In this document: in pieces, positions 55,401-64,000 of the stretch | Layout: each line of letters begins with the position of its first letter | Numbering within the stretch: the stretch's first letter is position 1 | The notes under the pieces: model-generated | Seen by the model: the letters and a program-made list of their open reading frames with translations, nothing else | Databases searched by the model: none | Told to the model about the DNA's origin: nothing | Made by a program: the position numbers and the translations under genes | Source of the DNA: Leptomonas pyrrhocoris | Taxonomy: Eukaryota > Euglenozoa > Kinetoplastea > Trypanosomatida > Trypanosomatidae | Length of the DNA: 64,000 nucleotides | Direction: 5' to 3' | NCBI RefSeq assembly: GCF_001293395.1 | Contig: NW_015438375.1 | Coordinates: 248,001 to 312,000, forward strand

Positions 55401-56087
55401 GTCGGCAATGGCCTGCATCGCCTGTGCAGTGAAGGAAGCCGGTTTTGTTCCAGCAGCTACTGCTGCTGCCGCCTTGCAAAGAGAAGGAGCTTCGCCTTTT
55501 GTGTTCACGTTCGCGGCAGCAACCCTTTTGCTTTCGCTAAGGAGCACTTCCACACCCGTCCCAGCAGCAGCAGCAGCAGGGGCAGAAGCAGCAGGGGCAA
55601 CAGGAAAGGACCGCAGACTCCACTCCGTTGGCCGTGTCGTGGCTGCCAGCGATGAGTCCAGCGCAAACGCGTCAGCGCAGCTCGAAGGCGGCGACACGGC
55701 CTCCCCACACCCGTTGCCTATCGTAGTAAAGCCATCCGTATCGTTGTCATCGTCGCAGCAGTCATCACGGTCGTCGGCGGCGGCCGCCGCCTTCGCGTAT
55801 TTTGAGCTCGGAAGGTTCGTCGTCACTACTGACGCTGGGGCCGCCTTGCTGGCAATTTCCTTTGAGTTTAGAGCGACGTCGAGGTGCTGGTGAGGAGACG
55901 AGCCAGGGGGTTCGATGCTCGTCGTTGCTTCGGTAGCGCATTTGGAGTCTGCGCTGACAGCAGGTGCTGCGTGCGCATGCGTATCCGCCTCGTGACGGCG
56001 CACGTCGCTCTTCATTTGAGCTGATGTCCTCTCTAGCGAGGAGCGCCGTTGATGCTGATCCTCCCTGCTGACGATTCTGTTGCTCAT
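52449..56087 (-). CDS. PHO80-type (P/U-type) cyclin, very large, with Tyr/acidic C-terminal tail
   Basis: The product has 1212 residues from the ATG at 56087. A cyclin box of the PHO80 type spans about 465-590: VPALLAALGRHHG, then VFIAALAYLARV, the kinase-contact-type stretch TTTAILVAAKVYDE, and LDFLYLIDFDLLL, which matches the FLxxxxFDLxV pattern of PHO80-like cyclins. In trypanosomatids these cyclins partner CRK kinases. The box is embedded in long Ala/Ser/Pro-rich regions, far beyond the roughly 200-300 residues usual for the family. Residues 1134-1197 form an extreme tail of 18 Tyr and 30 Asp/Glu in 64 residues, followed by a short basic/proline end with two SP/HSP-type sites. The number of the cyclin (CYC family) cannot be assigned from sequence reading. 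Confidence 0.85.
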   Translation of the reverse strand: MSNRIVSREDQHQRRSSLERTSAQMKSDVRRHEADTHAHAAPAVSADSKCATEATTSIEPPGSSPHQHLDVALNSKEIASKAAPASVVTTNLPSSKYAKAAAAADDRDDCCDDDNDTDGFTTIGNGCGEAVSPPSSCADAFALDSSLAATTRPTEWSLRSFPVAPAASAPAAAAAGTGVEVLLSESKRVAAANVNTKGEAPSLCKAAAAVAAGTKPASFTAQAMQAIADTATSRATAPPPAAYTPAARKVLSGVVDHNAAGVASRVVAGEDPMGVRQLYSRPHSLVGSCLSTSSLSRRTAGTATADSASAAASPTKTCTDAFSMERFAVFYEVALEELMGECAQRVANAPAAWRDSQREFIRGDSNHDLATSTLSFDSPRSSGVSPVAGHASLFSTTAAGSNAPAYPPCFPNAAQNTHGLHTRELSGGLCPPTRAFPPPPSAPAPPSRSFFFSAAGQARHAELEKENATDETVPALLAALGRHHGKMAPMVFIAALAYLARVTVQCASELLSITHANWYRLTTTAILVAAKVYDEHSSARLNAHFATSSGIPRSEMTKLELDFLYLIDFDLLLKEAEVEQWLSWMETLATRRDLMTPLQSYFVRGVESHSTALASASSGTFSPASSSQFSGAPAESVEKRDSSADDTAAGVAAITSPLSIPASRAFPPMRLESSTALSSKDASADVAPLCHSTGVAEAPSAVFPLCEFGSPSVCSPGSFVAMPPSLLEAARSTLSGVSVAGSVSTSVSCLRATGVPPSPVHGMLPACPPPLRARLFSVVHGKREPPSPRSVRQLSCLGASPTNPPRPPPMEPNSPVGFFKQSQGGGQGYASHYAQRQNPNSATAAAAAGHGLFGADASNSQLATAPFLTNAFAGTAAGSSRSNGFSRSAQTTHASATAYAKRQPSTAEQHGASRCTGGTTASEGTMSAMGAVAAGHSLTSTTAPNTTAISTTTNASGSTRWGPFGMVQQVRDVLGVTASLVRGQLNVLAPAKAPEELKRPQSRTVVNEGALHNTAGRGGQAGMRAATGLHDCSSNAPYRASHTYGVDKVSGNHNSRSSTRRKPAPAELTAVAPSSQPLSSPVHHGRWHRAASSGQSSSHDETRSPGARHPAVKHADPHDSTNTYAQAGSDGGAEEAYGYYYEEREYDEEDEYGYYGEDGYYYAYDDEEGYEDEEGEYYYADGEAEEGWYEAEAEDEYFQRCRPPLTHSPPSL

Positions 56088-56948
56088 TGTGCTTTCCGAA
56101 AGATCGAAAGTCGTTTCTTCGCCGCTTTCATAACACGGGAATCACACAGAACGAAAAAACAAGAGCACAGTTGAGAAATCCAAGAAAACTCACTAGTTCT
56201 CCTGTGGATTAAAAAATGAAATCGTCGCTGTGAGGCAGCGTGCGCGCAGCCGTTGTATTTAACTATGTGTAGATGTACTCCTTCCAAAGGAGTTGGCCGA
56301 AAGAACGTGCAAGGAAGTACAAAGAACAACGAAAGGAGAAAAATAATTTTTTTTAATCGAAAGCAAAAGGATATTTCCGCGGAGTCGTCAGCACGCCCAT
56401 ACACACCACTTTTGACTCGTTTGGTGTTGCTTACTTCCTACTCCTCTCCGACAGATGTGTGTTACTAAGACAGTCTACTACTTTTCCTTTTCAACACTCA
56501 AAAGAAAAAATCTTTGATTTAGCAAATACAAAAAAAGAAGAAGATGATAAGGTTTAAAGAGCCGCCTTGATGTGCTTCTTGTTGTTCTTTCCGTGTCTGG
56601 TGTTAACGGTCAGCAACGTGCACACGAGCTACGCATATAAAAGGAGCCAACGGGGGGTATAAAGCGGTTGGGAGAACAGCAAGGTGAGACGCAATGGAAA
56701 AGATAAAAAGAAAACGTCAATTTCACAAAACGAGGGAAAGCGAGAAGTTAGAAAAAAAAACAGAGAAAGAAAACAAATCAAACAGCCGGAGTACACAGAA
56801 GTTACTCGCTTTTAGAAGAAAACAACAACGAGAGAAATCAGTCTATTTCGTTACAATTCCTTTTTTCCCTTTCTCACGCCCGACTTCACCCTCCGTCACA
56901 GAAAAGGGAGGCGAATGGGAAGGAAACCGCTTTTGGTGTCAGAAAGAA

Positions 56949-56964
56949 ATATATATATATATAT
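56949..56964. repeat. (AT)n microsatellite
   Basis: A short AT run in the gene-poor region upstream of the cyclin gene. Confidence 0.85.
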
Positions 56965-57418
56965 TATGGATGAAAGCGCACAGGGAAGTGAAGGAGCCCT
57001 GCACAGGAATCCAACAAGATGAGGGGGAAAAAATGCGCCGTACGCTAAACAAACAACAGTAGCGGGAAGAAGGAGGAAAACAGAAAGAACTAGAAGAGTT
57101 GGCAATCAACAATTTGCGTATAGAACATATTGCGCGGCACGGTCTTCTCTTTTCCTTTTCCTTTTTGTAGCGGGAACTGCTGAAACGACGGCTAAATGCA
57201 GTCGAAGCTGGCAGCAGACGGATGCTGAAAAAAGAAAAAGCAGATCTTATATATGGATGTTTGCTAGATAAAACCGTGTCTCTCCACGTACACTTTTAGG
57301 GTTGCACGCACGCACTCGAATACGCAGACGCAGACGTACACCAGAATTTCACAAGAGCTGTTCCTTGCCGTTTTTGTTCCTCCCAGACGACCTGCTTTGT
57401 GTCAAGCGCTGCGCGTTT

Positions 57419-57437
57419 TGTGTGTGTGTGTGCGTGT
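57419..57437. repeat. (TG)n-rich microsatellite
   Basis: A TG run with one interruption, in the middle of the long gene-poor region. Confidence 0.8.
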
Positions 57438-59849
57438 GTTTATGCGCGCTTGTATTTGCGTGTGTGAGATGATCGAGAAAATCCGCAAGAAGAACAGAGG
57501 AAAGCAAAGGCAGGAAAAACAAAAGCAATTAGTCGTATATAGGTAGATAGAGAAATACAGATGGAGCTGTTATTATAAAACGACGAAAACAGTAGTACGT
57601 CAAGTTATCGGGGAGAATAAAAGACGCAAAAAGAAAGAGGTAAAACAACAAAACAAAATGTGCTGCGGTGTAGCGCACGTTTGCACCTTTCTTCTCTCCA
57701 CACGTGTGCTTGTGTGGTTCAGTGTGAAGAGAGAAGAAAGATGAAATCGGGGAACACGGTTCAGCAACGTTAGAAAAACAAACAAAAAGGACGAACGTGT
57801 TCAGGAAATAAACTATTACGCTTCGCCACAGAGCTAAAAAGGAAAGAAAAAAAGAAAGGGTGCCGTCAGGCTGCAATTAACGAGAACGATGCGCAGTGAG
57901 AAAGCGACCCGCTGCTTCAAAGGACGTCGCTCCGTGGGTGTCACGCTCTCTGCGTGCGTCTCTCTTTCGTTGATTGTCCTGACAGGCTGCTAACCGTGAG
58001 CTACCTTAGTCAACTTACTGCAATTTTGTATTTTTCTAGTTGCGTTGCATCCGTCGTGTGGACAAGGAGGAGGGCAGCGGTCTAGTTTGTTGTTATATTT
58101 TTTATTCTCTCCCCCTTCGCCGTCCCCTTTGTGGAAGACACTTCCTTCACCGGTCGGTCAACTAGCCCTTTTTTGCCTTTCCTCGCCTGAGATGCACCTT
58201 CGAAACGCAACGCCGACCACGAAGAGGGGAAACGTAAGGAATGAGGAGGTATCGAGAAGAAGGGAAAGGAAAGACAAGTACGAGGAAAATAGAAGGAAAA
58301 GGAAGAAGATAAGTAAGAAGCGGTGTCGTGTATTTGAAACACGATCAGCGTCTACCGCGACCGCAACAAGCAGCGTACTCCTGTTTTATTGAAAGTGCTT
58401 CTGCAGTCAATCAAAGGAAATTTAAATAAAAGCCAAAGGTGAAACCTTTAACAGAGAATCATCGTTCACAATCTGGTGTGGCGGAAGAATAAGAATAGCT
58501 GCTGAAAACTCAGTGGTTCTCGCGTAAGTTCTTTCTTTTTTCACTTTATGCGCATTGGCTCAAGAACGGCGTCGTAAAGTACGCGGACGTCAAAAACATT
58601 ATTTGTCAATCAAAGAGAGAAAGAACCACTAACCGCAGAAGACAGTACTTTGTTGCTTTCCCGCACTCACGCACGCAAACGAAGCACTTCATCGGCTGCT
58701 GTTGATGTTCTTGCTCCGGGCCCAGCCACCGCCACTCCCAACCAGCAGCCATTACTGCCTGCTGACCGTTTGTGTGCGCGCATCAGTTCAGCCTGCGACA
58801 AAGCAGAGAACCCGAAAATAGCTGCCGCTGCCGCCGTGCATATTTATAGAGATGCGCAGCAAAATGTGCTGGAATGAAGAAAAGAGAAACGAAGAAAGCG
58901 ATGAACCGCACGGGTGCTTGCCCGATCTCCCTCGTGAAAACGCATATCAGTAAAAGGAAAGCATATCGGTCCATACCGCTTCAAGAAAAAAAGAAAAAGA
59001 GAGAAGCTTTAATGATAATAATATTAGTAACGGAGGGGTAGAACGCGGAAAGGCGCAGTTGACCACAAACCACAAAGAAACGTGAAGAAAAAAGGAAAAG
59101 GTCTGCACCGCATAAAAACTGAGGAGAGAGGGATGTGCGCGTGCTCTTCTCTCCTGTGTTGAAAAGAGAGAAGATAAAAAAGAGATTAGCACCAAGCCTG
59201 AAGTCGAGTGCCCCGTTACCGGAGACTCGGCAGAGCAACACAAGCACGGCCGTCGTTCGCATCCTAGGTATTGGTCCGCAGCACATCACGCAACAACGCG
59301 TAGGAACACACATACACACAAATAAAAACTTGTATTGTCAAATAGTGTTTGTTTTTTTCTCTCCTCCTACCGAAGTCGAGAGAAGAAGAATAATAGTAAT
59401 AATAATAATGAAGAACGCCACAACACTTGATCCTTCCGTTAGCGTTGACAAGATAAACGAATATTGGAGAGAGAGAAGATGCGCGGCGCTGCAGAAGAAC
59501 GTTTCCGCTGTGAAGGGTGTTTGCTTGGTGCGGCGGCTAAGAATTACCTCTAACCACACATACACACACACACATGCACGCGTCACCGTATTCGTTGCAA
59601 GCGGCAGCTACACGCTGCTAAACAGAGCGTTCGAGGTCTCTGTGAATAAACAGATAATAAACAAGAAGAAAAGCTTAGACGTTTCAGTGCAGCACCAGTA
59701 CGGTGAAGCGCACAAAGTCTTTTGAGGAAAACAGTAAAAGGAGAATTATCTGTGCCGCGCACACACGCACGCAGCACATCTGGTGATAGGAGAGCAAAAA
59801 AAAAAGCTAAAAGCATGTATAATGAAATATGAAGACGAATTTCCGTAAT

Positions 59850-59984
59850 ATGAAGGATCAAAGCGAAGCAACGTACTTCTCGCCCAATGCGGTGCTGTTC
59901 AATCAGCCGGCGACAGTCAACGCTGAGAAGATGCTGCGCAACGGCCAGGTTTATTTATCGCTAAACTCAACAGTGGTCTGGTAA
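59850..59984 (+). other. Short coding-like plus-strand island (44 codons)
   Basis: An ATG-started frame of 44 codons, beginning MKDQSEATYFSP, with GC-rich third positions unlike the surrounding A-rich sequence. It lies about 90 bp past the stop of the kinase gene on the opposite strand. The minus strand here is also open for a similar length. It could be a relic of a gene, a conserved 3'-untranslated-region element, or chance. Confidence 0.2.
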
Positions 59985-60071
59985 AAGAAGAAGACGCTGA
60001 CGGATACTCGTGATTTGGGTGTCTTCTATTGGGCGTAGAAAGCGGCAAACTTTAAACTGCCACCCGCCTCT

Positions 60072-61529
60072 TTACTGAGCTGCCTTGTAGCGACCGCTCT
60101 CTGCCAGCTGCACCAGTTCACCCACGTTCTTCAAGGAGGCGGCGTACTTCACCAGGTAGGCGCCGAGGCGCAGCACGTCCTCCTTCGCTGCCAGCCGCTG
60201 CCCGTCGGACTGAATCGAGTCCAGGTCCGCCACATGTGCGAGACCCACGGTGCGCCGGATCATCTCGCTGCCTGCAAAACCCACCGCGTCTGCCCAGACC
60301 TGCTGCAGCAGCTCCTCCTCGTACCCAGGGAACGCGAAGGCGGCGTCGCGGGTCTCGCTCGCCGCGAGCTGCGTGAAGGTGGCGTGGAAGGCGCTGCAGA
60401 AGCTGTGCAGGCTGTGCAAGAGCAGCTGCGGTGTCGACGGGACTGCGGTGCTCAGATCGGCCGCCACACGCGGCTCCGCCTTGTCAGAGGCCAGCTCTGT
60501 CGACGAGTCCGCCGCTTCCGTATGCAGGCGTTGCTCCTGCAAAGCAGGCAAGGCAATGTAGTTGATCAGCAGATTTCCCATGACGGTGCCGAGGTCGAAG
60601 CCCATCGGCCCGTAGAAGCCGAACTCCGCATCGATGACCTTAACGCGGTGGGCGTCAACAAAAACGCTGCCGCTGTGCAAATCACCGTGCAGGTGGGCCT
60701 CGGGGCAGTTCATGAAGCGGTGATTCAGCTGGGCCGAGCGCACCCGTAGCAGCGTGTCTCGCCGCAGCAGCGACGCCACCAGTGCCTCGAGCGCCGGCTC
60801 GTAGTTGTTGCGGGGGTGGGCGAGGAAGGGGTCGGTGAAGAAGAGGTCCTCGGTGATGCCACACATGTCAGCGTTCGTGAACTCCTGCACGGCCGCCTTC
60901 TTACTCTCGCAGTCTTGGGCCAGGTCGGAGGTATAGAAGAAGACGCGACCGAGGTAGCGGCCGAGCCGTGGGCACACGTGATCGAGGTGGTGGCCTCGCA
61001 CCAGCTCGCGGCGCCAAATAACGCAGTCCGATAAATCCTCCACGACGGTGGCGGCCATCGACGAGTTGTGGAACAGAACGTGCTCGACCACCGCCGGTGC
61101 AAAGCGGTAGTGCGAGCGCAGCGTGTCTGCCTCGAGTCGGTTGCGGTCCAACGTCAGCGGCCACGACTCGCCGACGCAGCGGACGTACGGCAGCGACTGC
61201 TTCAGCACGGCTCGGCACACCCCGTGGACGTTCAGCAGGCGGAAGACTAAATTTAGGTTTCCGTCGCCCACTTCCTCAGCGGCGACGACCTCGCCGTGCT
61301 CCAGGCGAACTTCGCCGTGCAGGGGCAGCCACTCCTCCAGTGTCCTCTCGACGTAGTCGATCACGGTGGTCGTGTCGAGGGTAACGTACGCGTCCTGCAC
61401 GTTGGAGACGCTGCTGAAGGCCGCCGCCTTCGTGTGGGAGCTGATGTAGTTGACGGAGTTGTCGTGAGCGGTGGAGTTCGACCTGCTCGAGGCAGAATCC
61501 GTTGTGCCTTCGACCTCGATGAGTGACAT
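60072..61529 (-). CDS. mtnK: S-methyl-5-thioribose kinase (MtnK-type)
   Basis: The 485-residue product is closely of MtnK type. This enzyme phosphorylates 5-methylthioribose with ATP to 5-methylthioribose-1-phosphate in methionine salvage (EC 2.7.1.100). Landmarks are the nucleotide-loop phrase EVGDGNLNLVFRL (86-98), Lys110 in AVLKQSLPYVRCVGESWPL (107-124 region), the catalytic HGDLH at 281-285 with Asp283, and the metal-binding DAEFGFYGPMGFDLG at 300-314 with Asp300 and Glu302. Bacterial and plant enzymes have about 400-420 residues; here there are about 45 extra N-terminal residues and an insertion at about 332-365. The start is an ATG at 61529. The fold is shared with choline and aminoglycoside kinases, but the GESWPLTLDR phrase is specific to MtnK. 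No other salvage gene lies nearby. Transfer from bacteria is possible but needs a tree. Confidence 0.9.
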   Translation of the reverse strand: MSLIEVEGTTDSASSRSNSTAHDNSVNYISSHTKAAAFSSVSNVQDAYVTLDTTTVIDYVERTLEEWLPLHGEVRLEHGEVVAAEEVGDGNLNLVFRLLNVHGVCRAVLKQSLPYVRCVGESWPLTLDRNRLEADTLRSHYRFAPAVVEHVLFHNSSMAATVVEDLSDCVIWRRELVRGHHLDHVCPRLGRYLGRVFFYTSDLAQDCESKKAAVQEFTNADMCGITEDLFFTDPFLAHPRNNYEPALEALVASLLRRDTLLRVRSAQLNHRFMNCPEAHLHGDLHSGSVFVDAHRVKVIDAEFGFYGPMGFDLGTVMGNLLINYIALPALQEQRLHTEAADSSTELASDKAEPRVAADLSTAVPSTPQLLLHSLHSFCSAFHATFTQLAASETRDAAFAFPGYEEELLQQVWADAVGFAGSEMIRRTVGLAHVADLDSIQSDGQRLAAKEDVLRLGAYLVKYAASLKNVGELVQLAESGRYKAAQ

Positions 61530-62473
61530 TTTTTCTCGCTATCGCCACCCCGCGGGAAGAGAGATGTAAGGCTGAGTGAGGCTGCTGCAGCGATGACTTT
61601 TATATGCGTATGAATAACCTCGCTTGATAGATGCGGCGGTCCTTGTATCGTATCTTTCCTTTGTATGTACACGTGTGTGGCGCGAGACGCGAAGGCTTGA
61701 CGAAGGCCCGAACACAAAAAGTTCCGTTTTCAAGCGACAGAAAAAGGAGATGCAAATTGTTCGATGCAGGAAAGAAGAAGGGGGAATAATTTTTGAAGGT
61801 GCGTTCGAACCGCGGAAGTTGTCTCAGCCACTCACTGCCACGGTGTTTCGTTGACAGGATCACACACGAAACAAAACAAACAAGCGAGAAGAGCGATCGA
61901 TAGGAAGAACTATGCCAACTCTTCTAGGTCCTATATGCGTGCTTTAATTCGCGTGGCATCAAGCGTTTGAGAGCTGCCGCTGACAAATCGGGAAGGTGTA
62001 AGCACGAAAGAGAATTCCTCCATCACACGACGCGCTACTCTCGCGATGAGTGCACCTCTCTCTTCCGCTTTCTTTGCTGATAGCCGCCTACTGCCGCTGG
62101 TCAACTTATCGCGCAATAATCTTCTTTCTGTTTTTTTGCTCTGCATCCACCATCAACTAATGAATAGACACATACATCGCAACTATGCAATGAAAACCTC
62201 TGTGGCGTAGTGAAAAGAGAAAAAAGACCGAAAAGGTATAAACGCTCAAAAGACGCCAAACAAGCGCCGATACGTACATACATACACCCTCGCGAGGATA
62301 GAGGCCGCAAAGGCCTGTCATTTTCCACTTTTCTCCTCTCTTTGTTACGGCAAAGAAATATTCCTTTGCTGCAACGACCAACACCAAACAAACACGAAAA
62401 CCATCCTCTTCGCACCCGCGCAGCGTAATAGCTCTCAATATTATACAACGCAACTTCACAGCAGATGTGTCTC
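61530..62473. other. spacer between the coiled-coil protein gene and the kinase gene
   Basis: Two pyrimidine tracts are visible on the minus strand. One is the complement of about 61736-61795, nearest the kinase, and a second is the complement of about 62214-62240 followed by CACAG near 62211. The second could serve a long-leader form of the kinase mRNA or a separate short transcript carrying the 71-codon frame at 61931-62146. Confidence 0.5.
61931..62146 (-). CDS. Possible small basic protein (71 aa), low confidence
   Basis: A frame from an ATG at 62146 to a TAG at 61931, giving a basic, helical product that begins MQSKKTERRLLRDKL and contains RVARRVMEEFSF. I do not recognise it. A pyrimidine tract followed by CACAG lies about 65 nt upstream, but short upstream ATG frames occur between the acceptor and this ATG. 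Codon use is only moderately GC-ending. It may instead be leader sequence of the kinase mRNA. Confidence 0.25.
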   Translation of the reverse strand: MQSKKTERRLLRDKLTSGSRRLSAKKAEERGALIARVARRVMEEFSFVLTPSRFVSGSSQTLDATRIKARI

Positions 62474-63781
62474 TCAGTTCACCGCCTTCGAAGGGGCGCG
62501 CGTGGACGGACCCGCGGCGGAGTTCATTGAGCTAGAGGCGCGCGTCACTGACGGCGACGCTGACTCCGCAGAAACACGTGCGACGACCTCCTCACCCCCT
62601 TGGCTAGCTCCCATGGCCGCCTCGAGCTTGAGGAGGCGGTCGACCAGCATCTTGTTCGTGCCTTCGAGCGCGTCCATGCGCTGCAGAAGTTGCTGGGACA
62701 CGGCGGCCTGCTCCTCGATACGATGCATTAGGCGCTCTAGCATGGGGTGCATAAAGTGACTCACCCGCGAGCCCGACCGTGCCGGACCGCCGCCCACGCC
62801 GGTCTCCGTCTGCGGGTGGTGCACCACCGCGACGGTGCCGTACTGCTGCGACTGCCGCTGCGTGGCGAAGCTGTGATGCAACGCCAGGCTTGAAGACGAG
62901 CTTCCTAAAAGGTTGTTGTCAAACACACCGGAGGACTGCAGGTGCGCGTCCGAGGTGGTGTCCGCGAAGTACTCCGCCATTTCCGGGGTGCTTACCCCCG
63001 TCTCCTCCACCCGCACTGCGACACCGTCCACCACGGCGTGCACGTGCCTATCTGCATCGTTGTCGAGGGCACTCAAATCGCGCAGTGAGGTGGCGACGGA
63101 GGGGCGCCGAGCCGTCTGCCGCGGCGTATTGGTGAGCGACGAGCACGCCGAGGGCAGCTGCGGGCTGGTGGTGCGCACCGTCTCCTCCACCGGCTCCCCT
63201 CGCAGGGCCAACGTGGGCAGCGGGCTGCGGTTGCTCCCCATGCTGCCGTGGCGGTGGCGCTGAATGGAGGATGGTGTCGCACGGCTCTGCTGGTACATCT
63301 CCGTCGTCTCCGCCGCTGTCTCCGCTTCCTTGTCCTCCTCGTGAAGGACGACGTGCGGGGAGACGGACTTTGCCATGAGAGAGGCGTGACGGCGCACCCG
63401 GGTGGCGACGTCGGAGCGCGCCGCCGCCGCGTTGGGCATCATCGGCTCGAGTCCTGCGGACTGCGCGCAGATGCTGCCCCCCGCACGGCCGTGCACCACC
63501 GGGTAGTGCAGCTCGTCTCCGCTCCGTGTCACCACGCTAATCAAATTGTCGCCTCGAGGCGAGCAGCTGACACGGCGCTCCCGCGCCGCAACTTCGTACT
63601 GACCAGAGGAGACGATACTGGATACTGAACCATGGTGCTCGGGGATGACGGGACCGGAGAAGACCTCCGTCGACGATGTCTGGCCGGGAGTTGTGGATTG
63701 TGAGTTTGCCGTATTGCGTGGACGGCCCTCCGAGCCATCCAGGGGGAACACGTACACCGGGTCGTTGAATAACTCCGCCAT
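62474..63781 (-). CDS. Hypothetical protein with C-terminal coiled coil
   Basis: I do not recognise this protein. The preferred start is the ATG at 63781, giving 435 residues beginning MAELFNDPVYVFPLDG. An in-frame ATG also exists at 63832. However, the T-rich tract (complement of about 63837-63846) lies immediately before it, and the first AG after the tract lies beyond that ATG, so the mature mRNA should begin downstream of it. Most of the protein is Ser/Thr/Arg/Glu-rich and probably disordered, with many possible phosphorylation sites. Residues about 344-392 form a heptad-patterned helix (LERLMHRIEEQAAVSQQLL and the following stretch), a likely dimeric or trimeric coiled coil. The last 40 residues are Ser/Ala-rich. 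Confidence 0.75.
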   Translation of the reverse strand: MAELFNDPVYVFPLDGSEGRPRNTANSQSTTPGQTSSTEVFSGPVIPEHHGSVSSIVSSGQYEVAARERRVSCSPRGDNLISVVTRSGDELHYPVVHGRAGGSICAQSAGLEPMMPNAAAARSDVATRVRRHASLMAKSVSPHVVLHEEDKEAETAAETTEMYQQSRATPSSIQRHRHGSMGSNRSPLPTLALRGEPVEETVRTTSPQLPSACSSLTNTPRQTARRPSVATSLRDLSALDNDADRHVHAVVDGVAVRVEETGVSTPEMAEYFADTTSDAHLQSSGVFDNNLLGSSSSSLALHHSFATQRQSQQYGTVAVVHHPQTETGVGGGPARSGSRVSHFMHPMLERLMHRIEEQAAVSQQLLQRMDALEGTNKMLVDRLLKLEAAMGASQGGEEVVARVSAESASPSVTRASSSMNSAAGPSTRAPSKAVN

Positions 63782-64000
63782 TTTTCCTTCGGTCTTCTCT
63801 ATCGGTTTATCTAGTTGTTTTCTATCGTTCATCAAACAAAAAAACAGTCGGCGTATTTGCTGCTGCTGCGTTTGGACGTTGAATGCTCACCCGGAGTCGT
63901 TGGGCAGCGTGTGTGGAACGACGCGCAATGTATGTCGACTATTTATCCAACGCACACAAGCGCAGAAGTGAATCCGATGGTCTAGCGCGCACAGCACACG
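63782..64000. other. leader/spacer at the window edge
   Basis: Contains the T-rich splice tract (complement of about 63837-63846) of the gene at 62474-63781 and, beyond it, presumably the 3' end of a gene outside the window. Confidence 0.5.

Larger units (their letters stand above)
56088..60071. other. very long gene-poor region (about 4 kb)
   Basis: I find no convincing minus-strand gene between the cyclin and the methylthioribose kinase. The region should include the cyclin leader and a long 3' untranslated region for the kinase. The plus strand is A/G-rich through most of it (for example 56690-56830, 57600-57650, 58240-58320), giving C/T-rich transcript. It is interrupted by a T/C-rich plus-strand part at about 57900-58160. 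Repeats include TA (about 56949-56964), TG (about 57419-57437) and AAT (about 59391-59408). Two plus-strand frames near 59408-59725 and 59850-59984 are noted as weak candidates. No tRNA or rRNA was recognised. Confidence 0.55.

Noticed and set aside
56632-56647. TATA-box-like sequence (CATATAAAAGG)
   Set aside because: Trypanosomatid protein-coding genes do not use individual TATA promoters, and no small RNA gene is seen next to it.
57529-57876. A 115-codon minus-strand frame rich in Phe and Leu
   Set aside because: It starts at TTG, and its hydrophobic composition comes from T-rich untranslated sequence.
50012-59959. Extension of the phosphatase gene to 50012
   Set aside because: The extra codons begin with GTG; the first ATG is at 49958. 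(The region meant is 49959-50012.)

Overview
The window looks like nuclear DNA of a trypanosomatid, most likely a Leishmania-type (Leishmaniinae) species. Every convincing gene lies on the minus strand without introns. Genes are separated by spacers with pyrimidine tracts followed by AG in the sense of transcription (trans-splicing signals), and the coding parts are GC-rich, long, low-complexity proteins. A tandem array made only of beta-tubulin genes, beside a 2,4-dienoyl-CoA reductase gene, matches the Leishmania arrangement (as I recall it, chromosome 33 in L. major) and not the alternating alpha/beta array of Trypanosoma brucei. The species cannot be fixed from the window alone. All genes probably belong to one polycistronic unit transcribed from high to low coordinates.

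Layout in coordinate order (transcription runs the other way). 572-1861: membrane-anchored, degenerate sulfotransferase-family protein. 2443-5544: large unrecognised protein. 6208-8364: protein with a degenerate AlkB-like domain. 9584-11743: FMN/FAD/4Fe-4S 2,4-dienoyl-CoA reductase. 12984-38077: beta-tubulin array, 12 complete identical genes at a 2119-bp period. 38318-43690: very large unrecognised protein. 43979-44386: small gene supported by a strong splice acceptor. 44745-49958: giant low-complexity protein with an FCP1/SCP-type phosphatase domain. 52449-56087: PHO80-type cyclin with a Tyr/Asp/Glu-rich tail. 60072-61529: 5-methylthioribose kinase. 62474-63781: unrecognised coiled-coil protein. 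Two long gene-free stretches (49959-52448 and 56088-60071) are rich in simple repeats and pyrimidine tracts.

The genes do not form a pathway, as is usual for trypanosomatid units; expression is expected to be set after transcription through untranslated regions. The most informative structure is the tubulin array. Its left edge lies 4 bp beyond the stop codon of the last gene, so that gene alone has a different 3' untranslated region. Its right edge cuts into a splice-acceptor pyrimidine tract, so the first gene alone lacks one of two candidate acceptors. A 334-bp segment occurs in all 11 internal spacers but in neither flank. Other points of interest are a bacterial-type methylthioribose kinase, two apparently degenerate enzyme folds, an overlooked small gene, and the cyclin tail.
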